Shown: piece after piece, positions 1-7,825 of the stretch
How the letters are laid out: every line of letters starts with the position of its first letter
How positions within the stretch are numbered: position 1 is the first letter of the stretch
Assembly (NCBI RefSeq): GCF_018709685.1
Contig: NZ_JABDHQ010000008.1
Location: 1-64,000 of the forward strand
DNA from: Akkermansia muciniphila
GTDB taxonomy: Bacteria; Verrucomicrobiota; Verrucomicrobiia; Verrucomicrobiales; Akkermansiaceae
Direction: 5' to 3'
Length of the DNA stretch: 64,000 bases
The notes under the pieces: generated by a model
The model's input: the letters and a program-made list of their open reading frames with translations, nothing else
Databases searched by the model: none
What the model was told of the DNA's origin: nothing
Program-made: the position numbers and the translations under genes

Positions 1-605
1 CCAGCTACAACAATCTGGCTTTCCTGTACAAGAGCCAGGGACGGTACGACCAGGCACTTCCACTCTATCAACAAGCGCTCCAAATTCTCCAGAAGACGCT
101 CGGCGAGGAGCATCCGGACACCGCTACCAGCTACAACAATCTGGCAGGACTGTACGAGAGTCAGGGACGGTACGACCAGGCACTTCCACTCTATCAACAA
201 GCCCTTCAAATCTGGCAGAAGACGCTCGGCGAGGAGCATCCGGACACCGCTACCAGCTACAACAATCTGGCAGAACTGTACGCAAGCCAGGGACGGTACG
301 ACCAGGCACTTCCACTCTATCAACAAGCCCTTCAAATTCTCCAGAAGACGCTCGGCGAGGAGCATCCGGACACCGCTACCAGCTACAACAATCTGGCTTT
401 CCTGTACAAGAGCCAGGGACGGTACGACCAGGCACTTCCGCTCTTTCAACAAGCCCTTCAAATTCTCCAGAAGACGCTCGGAGAAAGCCATCCAACAACT
501 CGGGCGGTCCTCAGTAATACCCTGTTCTGTCTTTATAAAATTTCGAACTCCAATCTTGATTTTGTTGATTGGCTTCAACAAGAATTTAATGATACTCCGT
601 CCTAG
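1..605 (+). CDS. Kinesin-light-chain-type TPR protein, C-terminal part (cut by left edge)
   Basis: An open frame runs from base 3 (bases 1-2 finish the previous codon) to a TAG at 603-605, giving about 200 residues with no start in the window. The visible protein is four tandem 42-residue repeats with the pattern SYNNLAxLYxSQGRYDQALPL followed by YQQALQI-QKTLGEEHPDTAT, which is the kinesin-light-chain/TPR_10-12 type. A unique tail of about 32 residues ends in EFNDTPS. Such repeats form helical scaffolds for protein binding. In bacteria they often sit at the C-terminus of larger signalling or NTPase proteins, but the N-terminal part lies outside, so the function is unknown. Confidence 0.85.
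   Translation, partial: SYNNLAFLYKSQGRYDQALPLYQQALQILQKTLGEEHPDTATSYNNLAGLYESQGRYDQALPLYQQALQIWQKTLGEEHPDTATSYNNLAELYASQGRYDQALPLYQQALQILQKTLGEEHPDTATSYNNLAFLYKSQGRYDQALPLFQQALQILQKTLGESHPTTRAVLSNTLFCLYKISNSNLDFVDWLQQEFNDTPS
3..506 (+). repeat. Four tandem 126 bp TPR-coding repeats
   Basis: Units begin at 3, 129, 255 and 381, exactly 126 bp apart, and are almost identical at the DNA level. Differences cluster in the codons after the NNLA motif (AFLYKS, AGLYES, AELYAS, AFLYKS) and at the end of unit 4, which diverges (GESHPTTRAV). Units 1 and 4 share the AFLYKS variant. Near identity, including synonymous sites, implies recent duplication or gene conversion and makes copy number prone to change by slippage or recombination. 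Confidence 0.9.
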
Positions 606-716
606 GCTCAAAGACCAAAACTTCCATACCAACCGGGCTGTGGTGATTTTCATCCGCCAGCATCGTCACGGTATCAAGCAACACCAGGAGCCGACGGGCA
701 TGGGGCTCTCCCCGCC

Positions 717-1793
717 TCACTCTATAAGATGCCGTTTCAAGGCATAATAAGCCCCCCGGCGCCCTTTGCGGGATGACATCAGGCGGCAATGCAGGGAAGA
801 AAGGAGATTGCCCTGAAGGGGGTAGTCCAGCAACAGGCGGCAGAACGCCTGGTCCCACCTGTCCAGTTGGCTGAGGATTTTCTCTGCGCCCACCAGTTCC
901 AGCCACTTTTTCCATCCGGAAAGGAGGACTTCCCGTTCTTCCCGTGAGGCCTTGAAGAAGGCCCCTTCTTTCATGATGAAGTGCCTGCGGATGAATTCCA
1001 TGTAGTAGTCCACCAGACCGAAGAGCGCCGCAGAATCAAGCAATCCATGCCGTTCCCAGAAACGGGCCACCCGGTCCATGCCCAGCAGGTCCATGCGGAA
1101 ATCCCCCAGCAGCAGGTCCCTTCCATACGTGGCGGAGCCGGGACGTTCCCTGCGGTAATGGTAAAAACGGTCCGACAAGGTCCGGAGCCGGGGAGCAAAG
1201 GGCAGCAGCATCAACAGGAAGGCCAGGTCCTCCCCCTCCTTCAGCCCTTCTACAAAACGGAGGCCATGCTCTTCCATCAGGCTTCTGCGGACCAGCTTGT
1301 TGTACACGGGGCCCACGCACCGGCACCAGGCGGAACCGCGGCGGAATTGTTCCACACGTTCCTCCGCATAAAATTCATCATCCGGGGACCAGCCGCCCTC
1401 ATGAACAACCACACCGTCTTTTTCCACAAATTCCCGGTAGCCGCACACCACGGCGTCCGCATCATTCTTTTCAGCGGCGCCCAGCAGGCGCGAGAACATC
1501 CTCCGGTCCACCCGGTCATCCGGGTCCACAAAGCCCACGTATTTTCCCTCCGCGGCATCCAGCCCCGCATTACGCGCGGCGGACACCCCCGCGTTGGCCT
1601 GGCTGATGATCCGGAGGCGACTGTCTTTTTCCCGCCACCGGTACAGACGCTCCAGCGTCCCGTCCGTGGAGCCGTCATCCACGCAAATGATTTCCATGGG
1701 GGCCAGCGTCTGTTCCGCCAGGCCGGACATGCAATCGTCCACGTAGGGTTCTACATTGTAACAAGGGACGATGACGGAAACGGCGGTTTTCAT
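717..1793 (-). CDS. Family 2 glycosyltransferase (paralog 1 of 4)
   Basis: This 358-residue GT-A fold glycosyltransferase begins SVIVPCYNVEPYVDDC and has the nucleotide-sugar motifs VDDGSTDGT and FVDPDDRV, the latter being the DxD-like metal site. It should transfer a sugar from a nucleotide donor to an envelope polysaccharide or glycoprotein; the substrate cannot be read from sequence. The start ATG at 1791-1793 overlaps the TGA of the upstream GT2 gene in an ATGA junction, so the two are probably translationally coupled. The C-terminus carries a basic tail (SSRKGRRGAYYALKRHL) shared with its paralogs. It is the last gene of the minus-strand cluster. Confidence 0.93.
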   Translation of the reverse strand: MKTAVSVIVPCYNVEPYVDDCMSGLAEQTLAPMEIICVDDGSTDGTLERLYRWREKDSRLRIISQANAGVSAARNAGLDAAEGKYVGFVDPDDRVDRRMFSRLLGAAEKNDADAVVCGYREFVEKDGVVVHEGGWSPDDEFYAEERVEQFRRGSAWCRCVGPVYNKLVRRSLMEEHGLRFVEGLKEGEDLAFLLMLLPFAPRLRTLSDRFYHYRRERPGSATYGRDLLLGDFRMDLLGMDRVARFWERHGLLDSAALFGLVDYYMEFIRRHFIMKEGAFFKASREEREVLLSGWKKWLELVGAEKILSQLDRWDQAFCRLLLDYPLQGNLLSSLHCRLMSSRKGRRGAYYALKRHLIE

Positions 1794-2875
1794 GATAATC
1801 CGGATAACAGGAGCTTAAGGCGGTGGTACCGCCCCTTTCTTCCACTGCAGGCGGACATCAGGGTACTGTAAAGACGCCCGCAGGGACCGACCTTTACCGT
1901 CTCCGCACTAAGCAGGAGGCAGAACGCGCGGTCCCACTTGTTCAAACATGCAAAGCCGGGCGCAATTTCCACGTCTTTCAACCATTTGCGGTAACGCGCC
2001 GCCAATCCCCGGCGTTCCTCTTCATCCAGCCTCTGAAAGATTTCTTCTGCGGAAGTGACATGAGCCAGCAGATAACGCTTCATGACATGGCCCAGCCAGC
2101 CCTGCCTGACGGCAGATTCCAGCCACCCGATTTTTTTCCAGTAGGCCGTCACGTATTCCAGGCGGTCCATGTTCATGGAGTAAAACCATCCGTCCCGGTC
2201 CCAAATATCGGAAAGGGACCCGGCCCTTTTCCTGCGGTAAAAGTACAGTTGATCCGGAATGACGGCCAGGCGGGAGGCGTGAGGGAGCGTCATCAGCCAG
2301 AATACGTCATCTTCCCCGCCCTTGAACGAAAGTTCAAACCGGAACCCGAGACTTTCCAGGAATTCTCTCTTGTACAGTTTGTTCCAGGCAACCACGTCCA
2401 TTCTTTTCCAGACAGCATCTTCTTGGAATACGCTCGCGCGCGCATTCTCCTCCACTCCGCATAACGGGGAATGAGAGCATTCTTCCAGTACTTTTCCATC
2501 ACCATCGGAAAAACTGACGTAACCGCAGGCCGTCACCTGCGCCTCATGCTTGCGGGCTTCCTCCACCAGACAGGCATACATGGAAATATCCACGTAGTCG
2601 TCCGGGTCTATAAAGCCGATGTATTCGCCCGTCGCTGCATCTATCCCGGTATTGCGAGCCGCGGAAAGACCTCCGTTTTCCCGGTCAATCACCCGGATGC
2701 GGGCGTCCTTTTCAGCCCATCCGCGCAACACGGCCGGCGTATCGTCCGTGGAGCCGTCGTTGACGCAGATGATTTCCAGGTCTTCCCAGGTCTGCCGGAC
2801 CAGGCTTTCCAGGCATTCATCCAGATAGGGAGCAACGTTGTAGCAGGGTAAAATAATGGAAACAGTACCATCCAT
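1790..2875 (-). CDS. Family 2 glycosyltransferase (paralog 2 of 4)
   Basis: A 361-residue GT2 enzyme. The frame is open to an ATG at 2929, but the ATG at 2873-2875 (MDGTVSIILPCYNVAPYLDE) aligns exactly with the starts of the three neighbouring paralogs and is preferred. Motifs are VNDGSTDDT and GFIDPDDYVD, followed by a conserved region with FKGGEDDVFWLM and YRRKRAGS. The tail is CSGRKGRYHRLKLLLSG. It overlaps the next gene by 4 bp and is preceded by a gap of about 160 bp after paralog 3. Sugar donor and acceptor are unknown. Confidence 0.92.
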   Translation of the reverse strand: MDGTVSIILPCYNVAPYLDECLESLVRQTWEDLEIICVNDGSTDDTPAVLRGWAEKDARIRVIDRENGGLSAARNTGIDAATGEYIGFIDPDDYVDISMYACLVEEARKHEAQVTACGYVSFSDGDGKVLEECSHSPLCGVEENARASVFQEDAVWKRMDVVAWNKLYKREFLESLGFRFELSFKGGEDDVFWLMTLPHASRLAVIPDQLYFYRRKRAGSLSDIWDRDGWFYSMNMDRLEYVTAYWKKIGWLESAVRQGWLGHVMKRYLLAHVTSAEEIFQRLDEEERRGLAARYRKWLKDVEIAPGFACLNKWDRAFCLLLSAETVKVGPCGRLYSTLMSACSGRKGRYHRLKLLLSGLS

Positions 2876-3037
2876 AGAGGAATCAGGAGTATCATTCAGT
2901 TTTTCATGGGAAAAACCAGAGGAAACCATGGTTCATGATGTCCGCGCCTTTTCCCGCAACGGCCATCCTACTTCAATACGGACGTTCCCGCAAGCCCCAA
3001 CGATGCGCAGAAGTTTAAGAACCAGTCCGCCGGAAAT

Positions 3038-4132
3038 CTATTTCCCACCGCCGCAAGAGGAAAGTTTCCCTTTAAGCCTGTAGTAACGCCCCCGCCGGCC
3101 GCGGCAGCGGGAGAGAAGATTCCACCACGCACGGGACAGGAATCCGGGATGTTCCGGCGGAGAGGCCAGCACCCGGCACAGCGCAAAGTCCCACTTGCCG
3201 AGAGTCCGGAACGCCTCCGCCTTCCCCGCCAGGGCAAACCATTCCCGGCATTTGCCGTGCAGACGCCCCCATTCCTCCTCACTCAATTGCGGCAGGGGCT
3301 GCCCCGGATTCAGCAGCCGGACCAGAAGATAATGCCTCAGGGCCCGGAGTACCCAGCCGCGCTCCAGGCCAGATTCCAGCCAGCCGCATTTTTTCCAATA
3401 CTCCGTGGCATGCAGCAGCCGTTCCGCCACCAGCAGGAGGGGACGTTCCTGCGCTTCCAGCATCTGGGAGACGGAGCCGCGCCTCTGGCGGCGGTACCAG
3501 TACAAGCGGTCCGGTATCACGGCCAGGCACGTGGCATGGGCCAGCACCATCAGCCAGAGGACGTCGTCCTCCATGGATCTGAAAGAAGTTTCAAAACGGA
3601 GACCGTGCCGGTTCAGAAAATCCCTCCGGTACAGCTTGTTGCATGTCACCACGTCCATCCGCTCCCAGACGGAGTTCGTTCGCATCGCGTCTGACTGCAC
3701 CTCCTTGTCCACGCCCGGAGCCGGAGACCAGCTCAATTCCTCCAGCACGGAACCGTCTCCGTCGGAAAAGCTGGTATAGCCGCAGGCCGTCACATCAGCG
3801 CCATTCCTGCGGGCTTCCTCCACCAGGCGGGCAAACATGGAATGCTCCACATAATCGTCCGGATCCACAAAGCCCACGTATTCACCCCCGGCCATATCCA
3901 TGCCGAGGTTCCGCGCTGACGCCTGCCCTCCGTTTTCACGGTGAATGACGCGGATGCGGTCCTCCTTTTCCGCCCACGCGTCCAAAAGAGCCGGGGTCAC
4001 GTCCGTAGAACCGTCATTCACGCAGATGATTTCAATATTCCGCAAGCTCTGGTTCACCAGGCTGTCCAGGCAGGCCTCCACATACGGGGCCACATTGTAA
4101 CAGGGAACAATAATGGAAACGGAAACGGACAT
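3038..4132 (-). CDS. Family 2 glycosyltransferase (paralog 3 of 4)
   Basis: This 364-residue GT2 enzyme starts SVSIIVPCYNVAPYVEAC and carries VNDGSTDVT and GFVDPDDYVE. Its C-terminal half resembles paralog 4 very closely (HATEYWKKCGWLESGLERGW), pointing to a recent tandem duplication. It ends with a basic tail (CRGRRGRYYRLKGKLSS). The gap to the upstream paralog 4 is only 6 bp, so they share a transcript. The acceptor is unknown; the conserved C-terminal helical domain beyond the GT-A core probably sets acceptor choice or membrane contact. Confidence 0.93.
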   Translation of the reverse strand: MSVSVSIIVPCYNVAPYVEACLDSLVNQSLRNIEIICVNDGSTDVTPALLDAWAEKEDRIRVIHRENGGQASARNLGMDMAGGEYVGFVDPDDYVEHSMFARLVEEARRNGADVTACGYTSFSDGDGSVLEELSWSPAPGVDKEVQSDAMRTNSVWERMDVVTCNKLYRRDFLNRHGLRFETSFRSMEDDVLWLMVLAHATCLAVIPDRLYWYRRQRRGSVSQMLEAQERPLLLVAERLLHATEYWKKCGWLESGLERGWVLRALRHYLLVRLLNPGQPLPQLSEEEWGRLHGKCREWFALAGKAEAFRTLGKWDFALCRVLASPPEHPGFLSRAWWNLLSRCRGRRGRYYRLKGKLSSCGGGK

Positions 4133-4138
4133 GGTGCA

Positions 4139-5239
4139 TCAGCTATGGGTTTTACCTCCGCAGGAAGACAGAAGCAGACGGAGAGCGTAATAGCGGCCGC
4201 GGCGCCCTTTGCGGAGGGAAAGGCGTTTCCACCAGATGCGGGACAGCAGGCCGGGACGTTCCGCAGGCCGTTCCAGCAGGCGGCAGAAGGCTGTTTCCCA
4301 CTTGTCAAGGCCCTGCAACCGCTCCGTGCCTCCCACCAGGGAGAACCATTCCCGGAACTGGCCGTGCAGCTGCGCCCATTCCTCCGCAGCCAGGCGGGGG
4401 AGAGGCTTGTGCGCAGGCACCAGATGAACAAGCAGGTAGTACCAGAGGGCATGCAGAACCCAGCCGCGTTCCAGGCCGGATTCCAGCCAGCCGCATTTTT
4501 TCCAGTAGGCGGTGGCATGGAGAAGACGGTCCGCAACGAGGGGCAACGGGCATCCCTCTTCCTCCCATGCCAGGGAGATGGCGCCCTCCCTCTGGCGGCG
4601 GTACCAGTATAATTGATCAGGAATCACGGCCAGCCGGGTGGCGTGGGCCAGCACCATCAGCCAGAAGGCATCATCCTCACCCTGCCGGAAGCGGGGTTCA
4701 AAGCGAAGGCCGTACCTTTCCAGAAATTCCCGCTTGTACAGCTTGTTCCAGGCCACGGCGGCCATCCTTCTCCACACGGCATTTTCCTGAAAAACGCATG
4801 ACTGCACCTCTTCCTCCACCCCCTCTTCCGGAGACAGGCTCCATTTTTCCAGCACGGAACCGTCCTGATCGGAAAAGCCGGTATAGCCGCAGGCCGTGAC
4901 GTCAGCGCCATGCCTTCGGGCCTCCTCCAGCAGCCGGGCATACATGGAATGCTCCACATAATCGTCCGGATCCACAAAACCTATGTATTCGCCGGAAGCC
5001 AATTCCATGCCGGTATTGCGCGCCGCGGACAATCCGCCGTTTTCCCGGTCCACCACCCGGATGCGGCCATCCCTTTCAGCCCACGCGCGGAGGATGGCGG
5101 GCGTGCCGTCCACAGAGCCGTCATTCACGCAGATGATTTCAATGCCCTCCAGCGTCTGGCTGGCCAGGCTTTCCATACAGGCATCCAGGTAGGGAGCCAC
5201 ATTATAACAGGGAAGAATGATGGAAACAGCCGCGCTCAT
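4139..5239 (-). CDS. Family 2 glycosyltransferase (paralog 4 of 4, first in operon)
   Basis: A 366-residue GT2 enzyme (SVDGT donor loop, GFVDPDDYVE metal site, RQGEDDAFWLM region). It is the promoter-proximal gene of the four-gene minus-strand operon. The likely promoter has TTGACT at 5277-5282 and TACATA at 5253-5258, with a perfect 15 bp palindrome filling the 18 bp spacer, so the gene may be controlled by a DNA-binding regulator. The leader would be only about 7 nt. The tail LRKGRRGRYYALRLLLSS is the strongest version of the basic C-terminal motif shared by the four. Confidence 0.93.
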   Translation of the reverse strand: MSAAVSIILPCYNVAPYLDACMESLASQTLEGIEIICVNDGSVDGTPAILRAWAERDGRIRVVDRENGGLSAARNTGMELASGEYIGFVDPDDYVEHSMYARLLEEARRHGADVTACGYTGFSDQDGSVLEKWSLSPEEGVEEEVQSCVFQENAVWRRMAAVAWNKLYKREFLERYGLRFEPRFRQGEDDAFWLMVLAHATRLAVIPDQLYWYRRQREGAISLAWEEEGCPLPLVADRLLHATAYWKKCGWLESGLERGWVLHALWYYLLVHLVPAHKPLPRLAAEEWAQLHGQFREWFSLVGGTERLQGLDKWETAFCRLLERPAERPGLLSRIWWKRLSLRKGRRGRYYALRLLLSSCGGKTHS

Positions 5240-5252
5240 ACCAGGAAATTCT

Positions 5253-5282
5253 TATGTAACCGGATTTCAAATCCGAAGTCAA
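5253..5282 (-). promoter_or_regulatory. Predicted sigma70 promoter with palindrome in spacer (GT2 operon)
   Basis: Minus-strand -35 TTGACT (5277-5282), 18 bp spacer and -10 TACATA (5253-5258). The palindrome at 5261-5275 lies wholly in the spacer, an arrangement typical of repressor or MerR-like operators. The predicted start site is about 7 nt before the ATG at 5239. Confidence 0.5.
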
Positions 5283-5428
5283 TTCAAACAGCCGCATTTG
5301 AAAGTATCTAGACATAACCGGATGTGCCCCATAGCGCAACGTGGTTTGACAGGACAATGTCCCTGGATTTTCCCGGCTCCTTTTATTTCCTTGGGTTTCA
5401 CGCTTTCACTCCGGAGAGCTACTCCCTC

Positions 5429-5449
5429 CGGATTTGAAATCCGTATGAT
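5429..5449 (+). promoter_or_regulatory. Palindrome plus -10 element facing the GT8 genes
   Basis: The palindrome (5429-5443) is followed at once by TATGAT (5444-5449), a good -10 hexamer on the plus strand. No good -35 is found at 17-18 bp, which would fit a promoter needing an activator. The leader to the GT8 start would be about 110 nt. Confidence 0.4.
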
Positions 5450-5566
5450 GGCCGGACGTAATAGGGGCGTTTTCACCGCGGGAAGTATCCCATGCCGGGA
5501 ATACCGGAATGCCGGGTCGGGAACGTCCATTTCCCTCCTTTCTTCATGACCTGTTGAATTCTTCCC

Positions 5567-6655
5567 ATGCCGGCTGCACCCCCCTTATCCAGCATGAAGG
5601 GACCTCCCGTTTCCGTCATGTTTGCCGTCACTCCCTCCTGGCTTATCCCGCTGGCCGTAGCCATCCGTTCCCTTTGCCTGCATTCCAGCCCGCACCGGAA
5701 TTATGAACTTCACATCGTCCACCAGGGGTTGGAGAAACGGCAGATGAAAGAACTGGAAAAAGCCGTTTCCGGTTATCCCCACGTTTCATTGGGATTCTCC
5801 ATGCTTCCGGAAAAACTGCTCCGCATTCTGAATGGCAGGGATTGCGGACGCTTTTCTCCCCTTACGTACGGGCGCCTGCTGGCAGCGGACCTGTTCCCCA
5901 GGTGTGACAGGCTGGTATATCTGGACGTAGATGTTCTGCTGAATGGAGATGTGGCCGAACTTTACGGGGCGGACCTGCAGGGCGCGCCGGTAGGCGCCGT
6001 CCGGGACTGCGCCGTCCTGGAAAGCATGGGAACGGGCCAGCTTCCCGCCCATCTGGAATACATCAGCGGCATGGGGGTGGCTTCCGCCCGCCTGTACTGC
6101 AATGCCGGAGTGATGGTGATGGACCTGCGGAAAATGAGGGAAGAGGAGACGGAAGACAGGCTGCTGGGGCTGCTTGAGTCCCGTCCGGAGCCCTTCCCGT
6201 ATGGCGACCAGGATATTATCAACATCGCCCTTCACGGGCGCATCACTCCGCTGCCCATCAACTGGAATTACCACTTCCAGTTTGAACTGCACCACGCGGG
6301 CATGGCGGAGCTTGTCTCCGGCACCGAGTTCGAGGAGGCCCCTTCCCTGTTTGAAACCCGTTCCTGGAAGCTCTTCCATCTGGTTGGCGATTACAAGCCG
6401 TGGCTGCCGCCGGACATGGAGAAAACCTACCACCGCCTGTACCTCGCGCTCTGGTGGCCGGTCGCCCGGCAAACTCCGGCTTTCCGCCGTGAACTGCGCG
6501 CACTGTACCGGCAATTCACGCACGCCCTCCGCTCCCGCCTGCGCCACCACCTGTGGAGCCTCCCCTTTTCCCCGGGCCGGAAGTTCCGGAAACGCCGGGA
6601 AAAAATCAAAGCCCTTCAGCGCCGGCTGGCAGTTTTCGACGGCCTGTGGCCATAA
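5567..6655 (+). CDS. Family 8 glycosyltransferase (paralog 1 of 2)
   Basis: This 362-residue retaining GT8 enzyme of the LPS glucosyl/galactosyltransferase type has VMFAVTPSWLIPLAVAIRSL at the N-terminus, the DxD metal motif in RLVYLDVDVLLNGD, the GDQDIIN motif and the LPINWNYHF motif. An ATG at 5594 is an alternative start. The C-terminus is strongly basic (GRKFRKRREKIKALQRR), likely for membrane contact. It is followed after 14 bp by a clear paralog. Probable role is adding hexose to an outer-membrane or capsule glycan; donor and acceptor are unknown. Confidence 0.92.
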   Translation: MPAAPPLSSMKGPPVSVMFAVTPSWLIPLAVAIRSLCLHSSPHRNYELHIVHQGLEKRQMKELEKAVSGYPHVSLGFSMLPEKLLRILNGRDCGRFSPLTYGRLLAADLFPRCDRLVYLDVDVLLNGDVAELYGADLQGAPVGAVRDCAVLESMGTGQLPAHLEYISGMGVASARLYCNAGVMVMDLRKMREEETEDRLLGLLESRPEPFPYGDQDIINIALHGRITPLPINWNYHFQFELHHAGMAELVSGTEFEEAPSLFETRSWKLFHLVGDYKPWLPPDMEKTYHRLYLALWWPVARQTPAFRRELRALYRQFTHALRSRLRHHLWSLPFSPGRKFRKRREKIKALQRRLAVFDGLWP

Positions 6656-6669
6656 CCCCTTTTAACACC

Positions 6670-7776
6670 ATGTTCACCTCCACCCTTCCCTCCTCCATGC
6701 CGGGTACAGTTTCCGGCCCTCCCGCCGGACAGGCTCCCGTGGCCGTCATGTTCGCCGTCACCTCCGCATGGACCATGTGCCTGGCCGTCACCCTGCATTC
6801 CCTGGCGCGCCACTCCAGCCCGCACCGGAGCTATGAACTATGGGTGGTGCATGACGGGCTGGAGGAAGAGCATGTGCAGGGACTTCAAACCGCCGTTTCC
6901 GGTTATCCCAACGTGGTCCTTCAGTTCATGACCATTCCCGGCAAACTGGAGCAAATGCTCCATGACCGGGATGTCCGGCGGTTCTCCGCCCTGGCTTACG
7001 CGCGCCTGCTGGCTCCCAGCCTGTTCCCCCGGCATGCCCGCATGGTCTATCTGGATGCGGATACCGTCCTGTACGCAGACGCAGCGGAGCTTTATGATGC
7101 GGACCTCCACGGCGCCCCCCTGGGCGCCATACGGGATACGGCCGTGCTGAGCAGCCTGGTAGCAGGCTATCCCCGGCGCCAGCTCCGGAAGCTCCAGCCC
7201 CTGGGCCTGCACGATCCATTCCATTATTTCAATTCCGGCGTGCTGGTCCTGGACCTGGGCCGCATGAGGGAGGAAGATGCGGAATCCCGCCTGATCCGCT
7301 TCATTGAAGAACACAATGAAGCGCTGGAACATCCGGACCAGGATGCCTTGAATATTGTCTTCCACCGGCAGATTTCCCCGCTGCCCATTGAATGGAATTA
7401 CCATTTTCAGTTTGAACTGGAAAAAGACGGGCTTGAGGAAGCCATCGCAGGTACGGAATTTGCGGGAGTCTCGGGCATTCACGCCCTGCGGGCCTGGAAG
7501 CTATTCCACATGATCGGCGCCAAAAAGCCGTGGCTGTTTCCTGAAAAGTCTGAGGAGTACATCATGTCCGCGGCCGTCTGGTGGAAACCGGCCATGGAGA
7601 CCGCAGCCCTTCAGCCCCATTTATCCCAACTGCTGGCGGAATTCACGCAGTGGACGCGGCACCAGCTCCGCCACAATCAATGGCATCTGCCGTTCTCGTT
7701 CGGCAAAAGCTTCCGGAAGCGCAGGGCCAGAATCAATCTGCTGAAACGCCTGTTGCGCATCTTTGAAGAAGCGTAA
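6670..7776 (+). CDS. Family 8 glycosyltransferase (paralog 2 of 2)
   Basis: A 368-residue GT8 enzyme. The frame is open further upstream into the preceding gene, but the ATG at 6670 (MFTSTLPSSM) is the first one past that stop; 6703 is another candidate. Motifs match the first copy: VMFAVTSAWTMCLAVTLHSL, MVYLDADTVLYAD, HPDQDALN, LPIEWNYHFQFEL and a basic tail GKSFRKRRARINLLKR. The pair arose by tandem duplication and is probably co-transcribed. Sequence divergence between the copies is greater than between the closest GT2 pair. Confidence 0.92.
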   Translation: MFTSTLPSSMPGTVSGPPAGQAPVAVMFAVTSAWTMCLAVTLHSLARHSSPHRSYELWVVHDGLEEEHVQGLQTAVSGYPNVVLQFMTIPGKLEQMLHDRDVRRFSALAYARLLAPSLFPRHARMVYLDADTVLYADAAELYDADLHGAPLGAIRDTAVLSSLVAGYPRRQLRKLQPLGLHDPFHYFNSGVLVLDLGRMREEDAESRLIRFIEEHNEALEHPDQDALNIVFHRQISPLPIEWNYHFQFELEKDGLEEAIAGTEFAGVSGIHALRAWKLFHMIGAKKPWLFPEKSEEYIMSAAVWWKPAMETAALQPHLSQLLAEFTQWTRHQLRHNQWHLPFSFGKSFRKRRARINLLKRLLRIFEEA

Positions 7777-7792
7777 TCCCGCGCCTGGCAGC

Positions 7793-7817
7793 GGGAGCCC
7801 TTTCTTCAAGGGCTCCC
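7793..7817. terminator. Perfect 10 bp hairpin between convergent genes
   Basis: gggagccctt and aagggctccc pair perfectly around a 5 nt loop (tcttc) between the second GT8 gene and the stop of the VIT/vWA gene. Neither side has a strong U-tract, so it may stop transcription in both directions only weakly or act as a 3' end stabiliser. Confidence 0.55.
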
Positions 7818-7825
7818 TGTGGCCG

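Larger units (their letters stand above)
5240..5566. promoter_or_regulatory. Divergent control region between GT2 and GT8 clusters
   Basis: No gene is seen in this 327 bp region. It holds two copies of the palindrome cggattt-N-aaatccg at 5261-5275 and 5429-5443, 153 bp apart. The centre base differs (C and G), so the two copies are reverse complements. The left copy lies between TTGACT and TACATA facing the GT2 genes; the right copy is directly followed by TATGAT (5444-5449) facing the GT8 genes. Flanking bases outside the 15 bp do not match. Regulator binding is inferred. Confidence 0.6.

Noticed and set aside
3-506. CRISPR array from repeated 126 bp units
   Set aside because: The repeats are contiguous, in frame and translate as TPR motifs with no spacers.
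1790-2929. Longer start (ATG at 2929) for GT2 paralog 2
   Set aside because: The extra 18 residues have no match in the three paralogs, which all start at the position of 2875.
5240-5566. Classic invertible promoter with long recombination arms
   Set aside because: Only the 15 bp palindromes match; flanks do not, and no recombinase gene is present. Kept only as a possibility in the finding.
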